A stretch of DNA of 64,000 nt from Cohnella thermotolerans DSM 17683. Its GTDB lineage: Bacteria > Bacillota > Bacilli > Paenibacillales > Paenibacillaceae. The DNA lies in NCBI RefSeq assembly GCF_000429825.1, contig NZ_AUCP01000001.1:310001-374000 (forward strand). Direction: 5' to 3'. The position numbers and the translations under genes were made by a program. Numbering within the stretch: position 1 is the first letter of the stretch; every line of letters begins with the position of its first letter. The notes beneath the pieces were generated by a model that saw only the letters and a program-made list of their open reading frames with translations, had not been told where the DNA came from and made no database searches. Below, piece by piece: positions 36,474 through 44,876 of this stretch.

Positions 36474-37408
36474 CCGGAAGCCCCCTTTCGCGAGCGAAGT
36501 CCAATCCGAGGATCGACCAGCCCGTACGCGATGTCCGTCAGCAGGCGGGCGATCATCAGAATGACGGCGTAGAACAGCGTAATGCCCATAATGAGCGTGT
36601 AGTCCCGATTTGAAACGCTTGCGATAAAATATTGGCCGAGGCCCGGAATGCCGAAAATTTGCTCGACGACGACCGAGCCGGTGACGATATTCGCGGTCAT
36701 CGGGCCGGCATAGGTGACGACCGGCAAAATGCCGTTGCGAAGCGCGTGCTTGAAAATAATAGCGCGCTTCTTCAAGCCTTTCGCCCTGGCGGTCTTGATA
36801 TATTCCGCCGACAGCACCTCCAGCATCGTCGAGCGGGTCAGGCGGGCGATATAGGCGATCGGCAGAGCGGACAGCGCAATGACGGGCAGCACATAATCGA
36901 GCGGGCCGCCCAGCCCGGCCACGTTAAACCATCCCAGCTTCACGCCGAGCACATACTGCATAAACGACGCGAGCACGAAATTCGGTACGCTGACGCCCAG
37001 CACCGCCAGAACCATCGCGACGCTGTCGATCAGCTTCCGGTGGTACATCGCCGCCAGAATGCCGAGGGCGACCCCGACGACGACGGATACGACAATCGCA
37101 AAAATCCCGAGGCGGAAGCTGTAGCCGAACGAGTCCGCAATAATGCCGGACACCGTTTGATACTGGCTCTTCATGGACATGCCCAAGTCGAAATGAAGCA
37201 GCTTTTTCAAATAAATCAAATATTGTTGCCACACCGGCTTGTCCAAGCCGTAAAAAGCCATGAGCTTCGCCTTGATCTCCGGAGGGACCGCTTTCTCCTG
37301 CGTGAACGGGTCGCCCGGAATAGCTTTCATCAGAAAGAATGTCGCCGTCGCCAATACAAACAGGGACACGATAACGGAGACGACCTTCCCTCCCCAGTAA
37401 CGCACCAC
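36470..37408 (-). CDS. oppB: Oligopeptide ABC transporter permease OppB
   Basis: Inner-membrane permease, 312 residues, with six membrane segments, the N-terminal FFLMKAIPGDPF motif of OppB/DppB, and the EAA loop (YIKTARAKGLKKRAIIFKH). The start is GTG at 37408 (a second GTG follows), with GGAG 9 nt upstream. Separated from oppA by 90 bp with an internal terminator. Confidence 0.95.
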   Translation of the reverse strand: MVRYWGGKVVSVIVSLFVLATATFFLMKAIPGDPFTQEKAVPPEIKAKLMAFYGLDKPVWQQYLIYLKKLLHFDLGMSMKSQYQTVSGIIADSFGYSFRLGIFAIVVSVVVGVALGILAAMYHRKLIDSVAMVLAVLGVSVPNFVLASFMQYVLGVKLGWFNVAGLGGPLDYVLPVIALSALPIAYIARLTRSTMLEVLSAEYIKTARAKGLKKRAIIFKHALRNGILPVVTYAGPMTANIVTGSVVVEQIFGIPGLGQYFIASVSNRDYTLIMGITLFYAVILMIARLLTDIAYGLVDPRIGLRSRKGASG

Positions 37409-37440
37409 GTCATTTCACTCCTTTCCCCTTGTCCTGTCGG

Positions 37441-37485
37441 AAGTAAAATCGGGATATGCTTGGGACTTGCCCGACATATCCCGAT
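37441..37485 (-). terminator. Intercistronic hairpin/terminator between oppA and oppB
   Basis: An 11-bp inverted repeat (ATCGGGATATG and CATATCCCGAT, 37448-37485) is followed on the minus strand by TTTTACTT. It lies just after the oppA stop. Such partial terminators commonly keep the binding protein more abundant than the permease genes. Confidence 0.75.
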
Positions 37486-37498
37486 GCTCGTTCAACCT

Positions 37499-39142
37499 TT
37501 ATTGCACGTAAGCGCGCGTGTAGTCCACCATGCCTTGGTAGTCCATCGCGATGTTCTGCACGTTTTTCTTGACCATGTACACGCCCGTGTAGTAGTACAG
37601 CGGGAGGATGGCCATGTTGTCCTTGACGAGAATCGTCTCGGCCTGGTTCATCAACTGCATGCGCTCCTTCTGATCGGCGGTGGCGTAAGCTTTCTTCACC
37701 AGTTCGTCGTACTGCGCGTTTTTGAAGCCGATGTCGTTGTTGCCGCCGTTCGACGTGAACATGTCGATGAACGTCATCGGATCGTTGTAGTCCGCGGACC
37801 AGCCGGCGCGTGCGATCTCGTAGTTCAGGTTTTGGCGGTTCTTCAGGAACACTTTCCATTCCTGGGTCTCGATCTTCACGTCGACGCCCAGGTTTTTGCG
37901 CCACATGTCGGCGAGCGCTTCGGCGATCTGCTTGTGGCCGGTGCCTTCGTTAATGGTCAGCGTGACGGTCGGAAGGCTCGTCAACCCTTTTTCCTTCAAC
38001 CCTTGTGCGAGCGCCTCTTTGGCGGCCGCCACGTCCGGCTTCATGAAGCCGGTGTCCGGGTATTCCTCGCGGTACGTCTTCTTCTCGCCCTTGATGCTCG
38101 GCGGAACGAATCCGAGAGCCGGCTGTTGTCCGCCCTTCGTCACTTTCTCGACCAGTTGCTGGCGGTCGACGGCGAGCGCGAACGCTTTGCGGATGTTGGC
38201 GTTGTCGAAAGGCGCTTTCGTGTTGTTGAAGTTATAGTAGTACGTGCTGGCGATCGGCTGGATGCGCAGCTCGTCCTTGTTCGTCTGCTTCAGCTTCTCG
38301 ATTTGTTCGGTCGGAATTTCGCCGGTCGGGAAGCCCGCGAAGTTCAGCTGTCCGGTTTGGAACATTTGCAATTCGGTAGACGCGTTTTTGACCATGACGA
38401 AATGCACTTTTTGCAGCTTCACTTCATCCTTGGCGTAGTAGTTCTCGTTCGGCACGAGATCGATCTCGTTGCCGTGCTTCCACGTCGTGATCTTGAACGG
38501 CCCATTCGTGATCATCGTGTTCGCTTCCGCCGCCCAGGCCGGATTGTCCTTGGCGGATTTGTGGACCGGGAACGTCGTCCAGAACGACGTAATGCTCAGG
38601 AAGTACGGCGTCGGATTTTCCAGTTGAACCTCGAGCGTATAGTCGTCCAGCGCTTTGACGCCGACTTGGTTCGGGTCGCTGATGTGGTTCGGGTTATCCG
38701 TTTTGATATTGTAGTTTTGCGCATTTTTAATGTAGTAAAGCTGATAAGCGTACGGGGAAGCCGGGTTCATATCGGGGTCCAGCACCCGCTTCCAGGCGTA
38801 TTCGAAGTCGTGTGCGGTGACGGGGTCGCCGTTCGACCATTTCGCGTCTTTGCGCAGATGGAACGTATACGTCTTCTGGTCGTCGGACACATCCCACGTT
38901 TCCGCGATGCCCGGAATGACTTTGCCGTCGGCGTCCTTGCGGGTCAAGCCTTCGTAAAGTCCGGTGAGCACCGTAAAGGAGACGGAATCTTGAGCGAGGG
39001 CGGGATCGAGCGTCGGAGGTTCCGACGTCAGGTTCATGTTGAAGACTTGGTCCTTCGAGGACGATTTGTTCGAGCCGCAGCCGGCCAGAACGGTCCCGGA
39101 GACCAGCAGCAAGGCAAGCACGAGTAGCCAGGATTTGCGCAT
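37499..39142 (-). CDS. oppA: Oligopeptide-binding lipoprotein OppA
   Basis: Substrate-binding lipoprotein of a peptide importer (SBP family 5), 547 residues. A signal peptide ends in the lipobox VLAGCG, then DQVFNMNLTSEPPTLDPALA, SFTVLTGLYEGLTRKD and the signature region KTYTFHLRKDAKWSNGDPVTAHDF. The C-terminal lobe has AGWSADYNDPMTFIDMF. ATG at 39142 has AAGGGG upstream. First gene of the operon. Confidence 0.95.
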   Translation of the reverse strand: MRKSWLLVLALLLVSGTVLAGCGSNKSSSKDQVFNMNLTSEPPTLDPALAQDSVSFTVLTGLYEGLTRKDADGKVIPGIAETWDVSDDQKTYTFHLRKDAKWSNGDPVTAHDFEYAWKRVLDPDMNPASPYAYQLYYIKNAQNYNIKTDNPNHISDPNQVGVKALDDYTLEVQLENPTPYFLSITSFWTTFPVHKSAKDNPAWAAEANTMITNGPFKITTWKHGNEIDLVPNENYYAKDEVKLQKVHFVMVKNASTELQMFQTGQLNFAGFPTGEIPTEQIEKLKQTNKDELRIQPIASTYYYNFNNTKAPFDNANIRKAFALAVDRQQLVEKVTKGGQQPALGFVPPSIKGEKKTYREEYPDTGFMKPDVAAAKEALAQGLKEKGLTSLPTVTLTINEGTGHKQIAEALADMWRKNLGVDVKIETQEWKVFLKNRQNLNYEIARAGWSADYNDPMTFIDMFTSNGGNNDIGFKNAQYDELVKKAYATADQKERMQLMNQAETILVKDNMAILPLYYYTGVYMVKKNVQNIAMDYQGMVDYTRAYVQ

Positions 39143-39183
39143 GCAGTGTCATACCCCTTCGTCTGTTTATATAAGCAGTGTCC

Positions 39184-39189
39184 ATTATA
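39184..39189 (-). promoter_or_regulatory. -10 element of the opp operon promoter
   Basis: The AT-rich leader of oppA contains a consensus TATAAT on the minus strand about 42 nt upstream of the start codon. The corresponding -35 is weak (GGTACA at 16 bp). The region 39143-39303 is much more AT-rich than surrounding DNA. Confidence 0.45.
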
Positions 39190-39303
39190 TCGTTCTTGAT
39201 TATTTTGTACCAGAAGTCATTTTTTCCATCATTCCCAATTGCATTACCCAATTACCAACTAACTTTATGTAATACACTTAATCCCTTCAATTAATAATGG
39301 AAA

Positions 39304-39340
39304 TAAAAAAAGAAACAACCTCCATCCGGGTAGGTCGCTT
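39304..39340 (-). terminator. Putative terminator of the panE-DUF3397 pair
   Basis: Minus strand AAGCGACCT, 10-nt loop, AGGTTGTTT (two G-T pairs) followed by CTTTTTTTATTT, about 50 nt after the DUF3397 stop. Confidence 0.6.
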
Positions 39341-39390
39341 CCGTTACTTCCATTTATTCCGTTCGTTTTCCGGCATTGCTTGACTTTTGT

Positions 39391-39789
39391 TCAGGCCGGA
39401 CTGCCGAATACGCGCTTCGCCAGCTCGACCAGCATCAACAGCACGTAAAGAACGCTCATGACCAAAAAAGACAGTCTCCAGATCGCCCGGATCAGCTTGG
39501 CCGTGTCGACTCTTCCTCTTAGCCGGTTCTGGGCGCCTCCGATCAGTCCGCCTGCAATCAACATAAATAAAAGGATAATATAAGGCCCGAAGGACGTACC
39601 CATCCGATTGAGCAAACTTGAGACACAGCCGATCAGAAACACCGTCGTGATGTCCATCGACAGCTTGATCGCCCGTTTCCGGTCTCCGCTGCGCAAGTTG
39701 ACCACGGCAAAGACGAGCAAAAACGGAATGATCGGCACGACGGCAAGCGCCGCGTATGCTTTAACCAGAGCGTCCCAGAAAGAAGCCAT
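39391..39789 (-). CDS. DUF3397 family membrane protein
   Basis: Membrane protein of 132 residues with four predicted segments (about 15-35, 46-63, 68-88 and 105-125). It matches the size and topology of the DUF3397 family found beside panE and bshC/mraZ in Bacillales; function unknown. ATG at 39789 follows AAGGAGAGG. Twelve bases after the panE stop, so probably cotranscribed. Confidence 0.75.
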   Translation of the reverse strand: MASFWDALVKAYAALAVVPIIPFLLVFAVVNLRSGDRKRAIKLSMDITTVFLIGCVSSLLNRMGTSFGPYIILLFMLIAGGLIGGAQNRLRGRVDTAKLIRAIWRLSFLVMSVLYVLLMLVELAKRVFGSPA

Positions 39790-39801
39790 GTTTACCTCTC
39801 C

Positions 39802-40755
39802 TTACCCGCCGGCAAGCGCTTTTACCAACGCTGAAATCTTCTCGTTCCACGGAGCGGAAAGTCCTTGCCGCTTCGCCAGACGGCACACCGCCCCGTTGAT
39901 GGCGTCGATCTCCGTCGGCCTTGCGGCGAGCGCATCCTGGAGCATCGAGGAACGGTTATGGGCGGTCCGTTCGCATACGTCAAGCAATTCGTCCCATAGC
40001 CGATCATCCTCGGGGATGCCGTAAGCTTGAAGAATGCCCGCCGTCTCGTCGAACAGGGATCGCACGAGGCGAAGCCTCTGCGGCGTGGAAGTCAATTCGC
40101 CGTTCCGGATGCGGAGAAGGGCGGTAAGAGGGTTGATGACGGCGTTGACCAACAGCTTCCGAAGCATCCGTTCCTTCATATCATTCGACAGAATCACGGA
40201 AAATCCTGCCTGCACAAGTCGACTTTCCGCCTCTTGCAGCCGATTGCGCCCGGGCATTTCGGCATAGCGGGGCGGAATTTCGTCGAACAGCGGCGCCGGT
40301 CCGAGCCAAATATGCCCTCTTCCGGTATGCACGACGGTGCGCGCGTCCGTTCGCAGCGCCGCTTCCGTCGTGACGGCGGCTGCAAGCTTCACGCCCGGCA
40401 ATGCCCGCCGGAGCCGGTCGAAGTGGCCGATCCCGTTGCAGAAGGCGGCAATCGCGCAACCTTCCGTCAAGATGCCGGCCAATCGCTCCAGCAGCTCGTC
40501 CGTCAGCGCCGTTTGCTTCAGGGCCAGCAGGACGGTCGTATTTCGGCGCGCGGCGACATGCTCCAGCGCCTGCGCCCGAACGGCGACAACCGTCCGGCCG
40601 CCGCCGGCGTCTTCGATCGCCACGCCTTCGCGCTCCAGCCGAAGCGCCTGCTCCTCGGTTCTTGTCCATAGCTCCACGCGGCTGCCCGCGGCGTTCAACT
40701 TGCCCGCCAGCAGCAGGCCGAGCGATCCCCCTCCCAGCACGACGATCGATTCCAT
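39802..40755 (-). CDS. panE: 2-dehydropantoate 2-reductase (ketopantoate reductase)
   Basis: NADPH-dependent reductase of pantothenate synthesis (ApbA/PanE family), 317 residues. Rossmann motif GGGSLGLLLAGKL at the start, LALKQTA and FCNGIGHFDRL in the middle, and the catalytic lysine in RKLLVNAVINPLTALL. ATG at 40755 follows AAGGAAG by about 9 nt; the frame is open upstream without a site. Synteny with B. subtilis ylbQ (panE) next to ylbO supports it. Confidence 0.88.
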   Translation of the reverse strand: MESIVVLGGGSLGLLLAGKLNAAGSRVELWTRTEEQALRLEREGVAIEDAGGGRTVVAVRAQALEHVAARRNTTVLLALKQTALTDELLERLAGILTEGCAIAAFCNGIGHFDRLRRALPGVKLAAAVTTEAALRTDARTVVHTGRGHIWLGPAPLFDEIPPRYAEMPGRNRLQEAESRLVQAGFSVILSNDMKERMLRKLLVNAVINPLTALLRIRNGELTSTPQRLRLVRSLFDETAGILQAYGIPEDDRLWDELLDVCERTAHNRSSMLQDALAARPTEIDAINGAVCRLAKRQGLSAPWNEKISALVKALAGG

Positions 40756-40894
40756 TCCGGCTTCTTCCTTTCCGCATGACATTCGCTCTCTTAACCATAT
40801 CACAACGGCGCGCCGCGCGCTTCGCATCGTCCCTATGACGACCGATAGGCCGCCCTCCCGATAGCGCGGGAAGACGGCCTATTTTCGCGGTCCA

Positions 40895-41539
40895 TTATTC
40901 GATTCGCTCCAGGTTGCCGTTGGCATCCATTTTAAACCGGGTTTTCTCCTCTTCGGTATCTTCCGCGAGGAAGGCCAACCGGCGGGCCCGATCCATAATG
41001 CGGATGAGCGCCTTGTAGTCGTCGTTCACGACCCGGTAATCGGTCTGAACTTCGTTCACTTCCTTGGAGAGCCGCTCGTTCTCCTGCCGCAGCTCGGCCA
41101 ACTGCTCTTCTTTTTCTTTCAGCTCTTTCTCAAGCGACCGCACTTGGCGGGTCAGCTCTTGAACGGAGTTTTTCCACTGCCGCAAATAACGGATAACGGC
41201 GTCCATCGATAACGTTTCCGCCGTTACGACGTCGGATTTGGCCGTATCCCCGTCTTCCGACGTCAGCTTCTCCGATCCGCTTAACGGAGGAATGCCTTGC
41301 TTCTTCAAATAATTGCGTTTTTGCCGCTGCTGCTTCGCAATGTTGATGGCTTCGTGGTACCGCTTGCGGACGCAGCTGTTCCAGCGAAATCCGCATGCCG
41401 CCGACGTGCGCGCAATCCGCTGCCCCACTTCCTCGAAAGCGGCGAGCTGCGTGCTTCCTTCGCGAATATGCCGAAGCGTCACCTCCGCCAAAATCATATC
41501 GTCATCCGGACTCCAAGCGTCCTGTCTTACAGCCGTCAT
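40895..41539 (-). CDS. RsfA family prespore transcriptional regulator (YlbO-like)
   Basis: Myb/SANT-like regulator of 214 residues. The N-terminus RQDAWSPDDDMILAEVTL, REGSTQLAAFEEVGQRIARTSAACGFRWN is diagnostic of RsfA, which adjusts sigma-F-dependent expression in the forespore. A long coiled-coil occupies about residues 115-175 (QELTRQVRSLEKELKEKEEQ region). ATG at 41539 has GAGGAGGGAG upstream. An 8-nt hairpin pair (ATAGGCCG/CGGCCTAT, about 40849-40885) lies downstream. Confidence 0.88.
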   Translation of the reverse strand: MTAVRQDAWSPDDDMILAEVTLRHIREGSTQLAAFEEVGQRIARTSAACGFRWNSCVRKRYHEAINIAKQQRQKRNYLKKQGIPPLSGSEKLTSEDGDTAKSDVVTAETLSMDAVIRYLRQWKNSVQELTRQVRSLEKELKEKEEQLAELRQENERLSKEVNEVQTDYRVVNDDYKALIRIMDRARRLAFLAEDTEEEKTRFKMDANGNLERIE

Positions 41540-41638
41540 GCAATTGCTCCCTCCTCGTCGATATATCCAACGCGCCATTCGGCTTTTGATTCATTTCTAT
41601 GCCCATGGTAGAGTTCATAGAATCTATCGGATACTTCT

Positions 41639-41667
41639 ATGTATATCCACTTTTTGTCACGGTATAC
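41639..41667 (-). promoter_or_regulatory. Candidate sigma-F promoter of the rsfA-like gene
   Basis: Minus-strand GTATA (41667-41663), 14 nt, then GGATATACAT (41648-41639) resembles the sigma-F pattern GYWTA-N15-GGnnAnAnT with one mismatch and a spacer one base short. rsfA of B. subtilis is in the sigma-F regulon. Distance to the start codon is about 100 nt. Confidence 0.35.
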
Positions 41668-41766
41668 CTCGGAGGGAGCAATCGCCGAACGCATGCATAA
41701 AAAGGCGAACAACGCGGAACATTGAAGACATGGACGAAAAGTTTGCCAATTCGTCACTTCTTCCGG

Positions 41767-41796
41767 TTTACACTTTGCTGGGGCAAAAGGTATAAT
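41767..41796 (+). promoter_or_regulatory. Sigma-A promoter of the DUF2626 gene
   Basis: TTTACA (41767-41772), 18-bp spacer, TATAAT (41791-41796), 44 nt upstream of the start codon. The clearest vegetative promoter in the window. Confidence 0.75.
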
Positions 41797-41840
41797 ATGC
41801 TTTAGAAATTCAGGGGAACGAGCAGAGAGGGGGATCAATC

Positions 41841-42077
41841 ATGGCACGCATGTTCCGGGTGTTGGGCTTCTTTACGCTGGTAATCGCTCTGATGTCGTTC
41901 GCGGGCGATATGTGGGAGATGTCGTTGCTGTTCTTTATTCAGTCGGCCGTATTCTTCTTGTTCGGCTATCTGAATTTCACGGAACGTACATACATCTTCA
42001 TGTTTTGGGGCTATATGATCATCGCGTTCCTGGGCTTCACTTATTGGAGCGTTTTCGAAATGGGATTGCCTTACTGA
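41841..42077 (+). CDS. DUF2626 family membrane protein (YqgY-like)
   Basis: 78-residue protein with three hydrophobic segments (about 8-24, 28-44 and 50-70). MARMFRVLGFFTLVIA and YLNFTERTYIFMFWGYM match the DUF2626/YqgY family of Bacillales; function unknown. ATG follows AGAGGGGG. It has its own promoter and terminator, so it is a single-gene unit. Confidence 0.85.
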   Translation: MARMFRVLGFFTLVIALMSFAGDMWEMSLLFFIQSAVFFLFGYLNFTERTYIFMFWGYMIIAFLGFTYWSVFEMGLPY

Positions 42078-42105
42078 TTCCGCCAAATAAGCGCGTTGAC
42101 AAAGA

Positions 42106-42145
42106 AGCCTGCCGGCTCCCCTTGCAGAGATCGGCGGCTTTTTTT
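42106..42145 (+). terminator. Rho-independent terminator of the DUF2626 gene (possibly bidirectional)
   Basis: AGCC(T)GCCG pairs with CGGCGGCT over a 14-18 nt loop, followed by seven T residues. On the minus strand the same stem is followed by TTCTTTG, so it could also stop transcripts from the methyltransferase gene. Confidence 0.8.
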
Positions 42146-42149
42146 GCGT

Positions 42150-42456
42150 TTGCAAGCGCTCGTGGGAAGAATGGTCCCCTCTCCGTTATTCCCTTTGACG
42201 CACTTTTGGAGGCTTATCCCCGTAGCTCAGATGGAGGGTGGTCCGCCAATCCAGATGTTGCCCCCTCAGACAAGTCATCTTATGGCTACCTTCGAATCCA
42301 TGTATTTTCAGCCGGCTAAATCTAGCCACCTCCTTCAGAGGAAAATACATGACTGAGCAGCGGGGTAAGCCCTCAAATGCAGCAAGAAGAGCATCCAACA
42401 GCCGCGGCGAACGCCGAGATTTCCACGTAAGAGCCCGAGGGACAACGATAGCCGAA
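42150..42456. other. Gene-free structured stretch, possible noncoding RNA or 3' UTR
   Basis: No convincing coding frame. CATGTATTTT (42299-42308) pairs perfectly with AAAATACATG (42342-42351) and encloses two small hairpins, GGCTA-aatc-TAGCC and CCTC-cttca-GAGG, giving a three-way junction. Nearby GGAGGGTGG can pair with GCCCCCTC. A GTAGCTCAGATGGA stretch at about 42223 resembles a tRNA D-arm but no tRNA fold follows. Strand and function are unknown. Confidence 0.35.
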
Positions 42457-43650
42457 CTACTTCTCCAGTATGAGCACCTTGAACAGCTCGCTCATGCCGT
42501 CCGACAGCAGCAGCTGCCGAATGGCCCGATTGCGCCGCGCAACCGGGTGGAACGGATCGGTCTCGTCGTGCCCGACCAACCGTTCCAGCAGCCCCGCCTC
42601 CACCAGAAACCGCTTCTGCGTGCCGTACCAGAGCGTTGTCCAGCCGGCCTCCCCGGCAGCTTCCCGGATCGAAGTGAAATTGACATGCGCCGTGATGTCC
42701 TGCTCTCCCGGCGCTTCGTACGGATCGCTTCCGGCGATATGGCGGCGGTAGCACATCAACGTGCCGTCCATCCGGTGGGCGGCGGTTAACTCCCCGGCTT
42801 CGTCTCCATAATCGATCAGAACGAGAATCGCCCGGCCGAGCTTGCCGGCCAATCCGGCCACCCAATCGGCCGCAGCGAGCCCGATCTCCGCGGTCTGCCC
42901 TTCGCGAAGCTTCGTCCCTTCGGCGTCCAGCATCTCCGCCAGCCGTTCCGAGCTCGGCTCCGTCAGGCATGGGACCGGCTTGCCGGCCGCTTCGTCCCAG
43001 GCGACGCCCCATTCCAGCAGCCTGCCTCGCCGCATGCACACCCGATGGACGGGCATTGCGTCCAGCAGCTCGTTGCCGATGACGACGACCGGCGACTCCC
43101 GCCACGGATGCGCTTCCGCTTCCGCTTCGTCCATAACGGCCGCGAGACCGGATCGCCTCTCTTCCGCAAGCGCTTCTTCCGCCTCCCTGCGATGGGCCGG
43201 ATTGCCGTCCACGACCGTCAGACAGACGCTCCGCCGGGCGTTCGCCCCCGGCTCGTCGTTCGCCCCCGGCGCTTCCGCCGCCGACAGCCAACCGTGCAGC
43301 ATTTGCCGGGCCAGACGGCCCGTCCCTCCGCCCCAATCGACAAGCTCGACCGGCGCTCCGCCCCCGCCGAACCGCTCCTCCGCAAGGCGGAACAAATAAG
43401 CCCCCAGCGTCGTCCCCATCGCGTCCCCGATATAGGCGCTGGTATAGAAATCGCCGCCGCGGCCGACTCTCGCCGCCGTTCCGCTGCGATAGTAGCCGTG
43501 CGACGCATCGTACAAACAGATGTCCATATACTCCCGAAACGTGATGCACCGCGTCGATTCGCCCGTCAGCGTCGTGCCGGTCCGGGCGCTTCTTGCGATC
43601 CGCTCCGCTAGGATGGCCGCAAGCGGCGACAGGGCGGGCAAAGGCTCCAT
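42457..43650 (-). CDS. MidA/NDUFAF7 family SAM-dependent methyltransferase
   Basis: 397-residue protein of the DUF185 family, whose eukaryotic member methylates an arginine of a complex I subunit; bacterial role unknown. ITFREYMDICLYDASHGYY, GRGGDFYTSAYIGDAMG, ELVDWGGGTGRLARQML (SAM motif) and VIGNELLDAMPVHRV are characteristic, and GDFTAHVNFTSI-like sequence appears as DITAHVNFTSI. ATG at 43650 has AAGGAGAG about 10 nt upstream. Confidence 0.88.
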   Translation of the reverse strand: MEPLPALSPLAAILAERIARSARTGTTLTGESTRCITFREYMDICLYDASHGYYRSGTAARVGRGGDFYTSAYIGDAMGTTLGAYLFRLAEERFGGGGAPVELVDWGGGTGRLARQMLHGWLSAAEAPGANDEPGANARRSVCLTVVDGNPAHRREAEEALAEERRSGLAAVMDEAEAEAHPWRESPVVVIGNELLDAMPVHRVCMRRGRLLEWGVAWDEAAGKPVPCLTEPSSERLAEMLDAEGTKLREGQTAEIGLAAADWVAGLAGKLGRAILVLIDYGDEAGELTAAHRMDGTLMCYRRHIAGSDPYEAPGEQDITAHVNFTSIREAAGEAGWTTLWYGTQKRFLVEAGLLERLVGHDETDPFHPVARRNRAIRQLLLSDGMSELFKVLILEK

Positions 43651-43775
43651 TTTCCAATCTCTCCTTCCCCGTTCTCTCTCCATCATATTATAATAGCCTG
43701 GAAGCATGAAAGCGGAGCTCGACTCATAGATTGGATTACCGCGACGCCTGTCCGGACGGAAGGGGGAATGGTCCG

Positions 43776-44876
43776 ATGACGCGCCGCTTGAAGTGGACGG
43801 GATGGGTCGCGCTTCTGCTCCTGCTGGCGCTGACGCGGGCGGGGACGCTCGCGCCTCCGGCGTTCGCCGCTCCAGCCGATAACGTGGACGAGGAGACGAG
43901 GCGCCTGCTGGAAAAAGGCCTCTCCGTCGTCGAGATCGACCGCGAGATCGAGCGGATCTCCGGACTCCGGACGGCCACCCAGGACGAAATCGCCAAAACC
44001 GAAAAGCGGCTCGCCCAGCAGGAGATCGCCATTGCCGCCCAGCGGGAACGGGCGGGACGCGTGCTGCGCTCGTATTATATGGGACAGAAGGACGCTCTTT
44101 GGAACGCCCTGCTGAATTCCCGTTCGTTGAACGATCTGCTGCGGACCTGGGAGACGATGGATTTGATCGTCCGCTCGGATCGCGAGACGATGAACCGTTA
44201 CGATACCGAGTATAAAAAAATAAAAACGGGCTACGAGACGCTGCAAAAAAACAAAACGGAGCTCGCCCGGGTGGAGAACGAGTTGCGCGCCCAGCGGGAG
44301 CGCGTCGTCGCCCTGCAGAAGGAGCTCGACCTGGCGATATCGGCGAGCGGAGAAGCGGATAAGCTGAAGCGGATGATGGAGGAAATGCAGGCCTATTGGA
44401 AAAACGTCGGGCTCTTCGAAGTCCGGCAGCACTTCGACGCGCTCGCCAAAGCGATGGATAAGCTGCCGGAATGGATTCAGAACCATCCGGAGACCCTCCA
44501 AACGAGCGGCTTGAAAACGACGCTCACCTTGACGGACGAGCAGCTGAACGAATTTTTGCGCAGCCAGGACGAGAAGCTAGAGCGGGTAACCATTTCGTTC
44601 GTCCCGGACCAATTGAAGCTGGAAGGCAGTAACGGGGACGTTCAGGTCGACATCGAAGGCCATTATACGGTCGAGAACGAACCGGAGAACGCCATCGTCT
44701 TCCATATCGACAAGCTTGTGTTCAACGGCCTGGAACTTCCCGATACGACCCGCGCGGATTTGGAGCGCGAATTCGATCTCGGCTTTTATCCGCAGAAACT
44801 TATCAAATTCGTCAAAGCGGACAGCGTCAGCCTGGAGCAAGGCCGATTAATCGTACGTCTTCGCATCGGCAAGTGA
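43776..44876 (+). CDS. Exported coiled-coil protein of unknown function
   Basis: 366 residues. Basic N-terminus and a hydrophobic segment (about 7-22) end near AFAAPA, which looks like a signal peptidase I site. A long helical coiled-coil follows (about 40-210), similar in style to the N-terminal regions of PcsB/CwlO-type wall proteins, then a C-terminal beta-rich domain (about 255-366) with no recognised active site. No enzymatic domain is visible. ATG at 43776 has AAGGGGG 9 nt upstream. Its last 30 bp overlap the convergent gene at 44847. Confidence 0.75.
   Translation: MTRRLKWTGWVALLLLLALTRAGTLAPPAFAAPADNVDEETRRLLEKGLSVVEIDREIERISGLRTATQDEIAKTEKRLAQQEIAIAAQRERAGRVLRSYYMGQKDALWNALLNSRSLNDLLRTWETMDLIVRSDRETMNRYDTEYKKIKTGYETLQKNKTELARVENELRAQRERVVALQKELDLAISASGEADKLKRMMEEMQAYWKNVGLFEVRQHFDALAKAMDKLPEWIQNHPETLQTSGLKTTLTLTDEQLNEFLRSQDEKLERVTISFVPDQLKLEGSNGDVQVDIEGHYTVENEPENAIVFHIDKLVFNGLELPDTTRADLEREFDLGFYPQKLIKFVKADSVSLEQGRLIVRLRIGK

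Noticed and set aside
40849-40885. ATAGGCCG/CGGCCTAT hairpin downstream of the rsfA-like gene
   Set aside because: Not called a terminator because no T-run follows on the minus strand; only a short one exists on the plus strand, where no gene ends.
41536-41838. 100-residue minus-strand frame upstream of the rsfA-like gene
   Set aside because: No homology or ribosome binding site; it overlaps the sigma-F-like promoter and the DUF2626 promoter.
42205-42300. tRNA-like string GTAGCTCAGATGGA followed later by TTCGAATCC
   Set aside because: The D-arm does not close, the two parts are about 60 nt apart, and no 7-bp acceptor stem with a 3' partner exists.
42186-42398. 70-residue minus-strand frame in the structured stretch
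   Set aside because: No ribosome binding site or recognisable sequence; RNA structure explains the region better.
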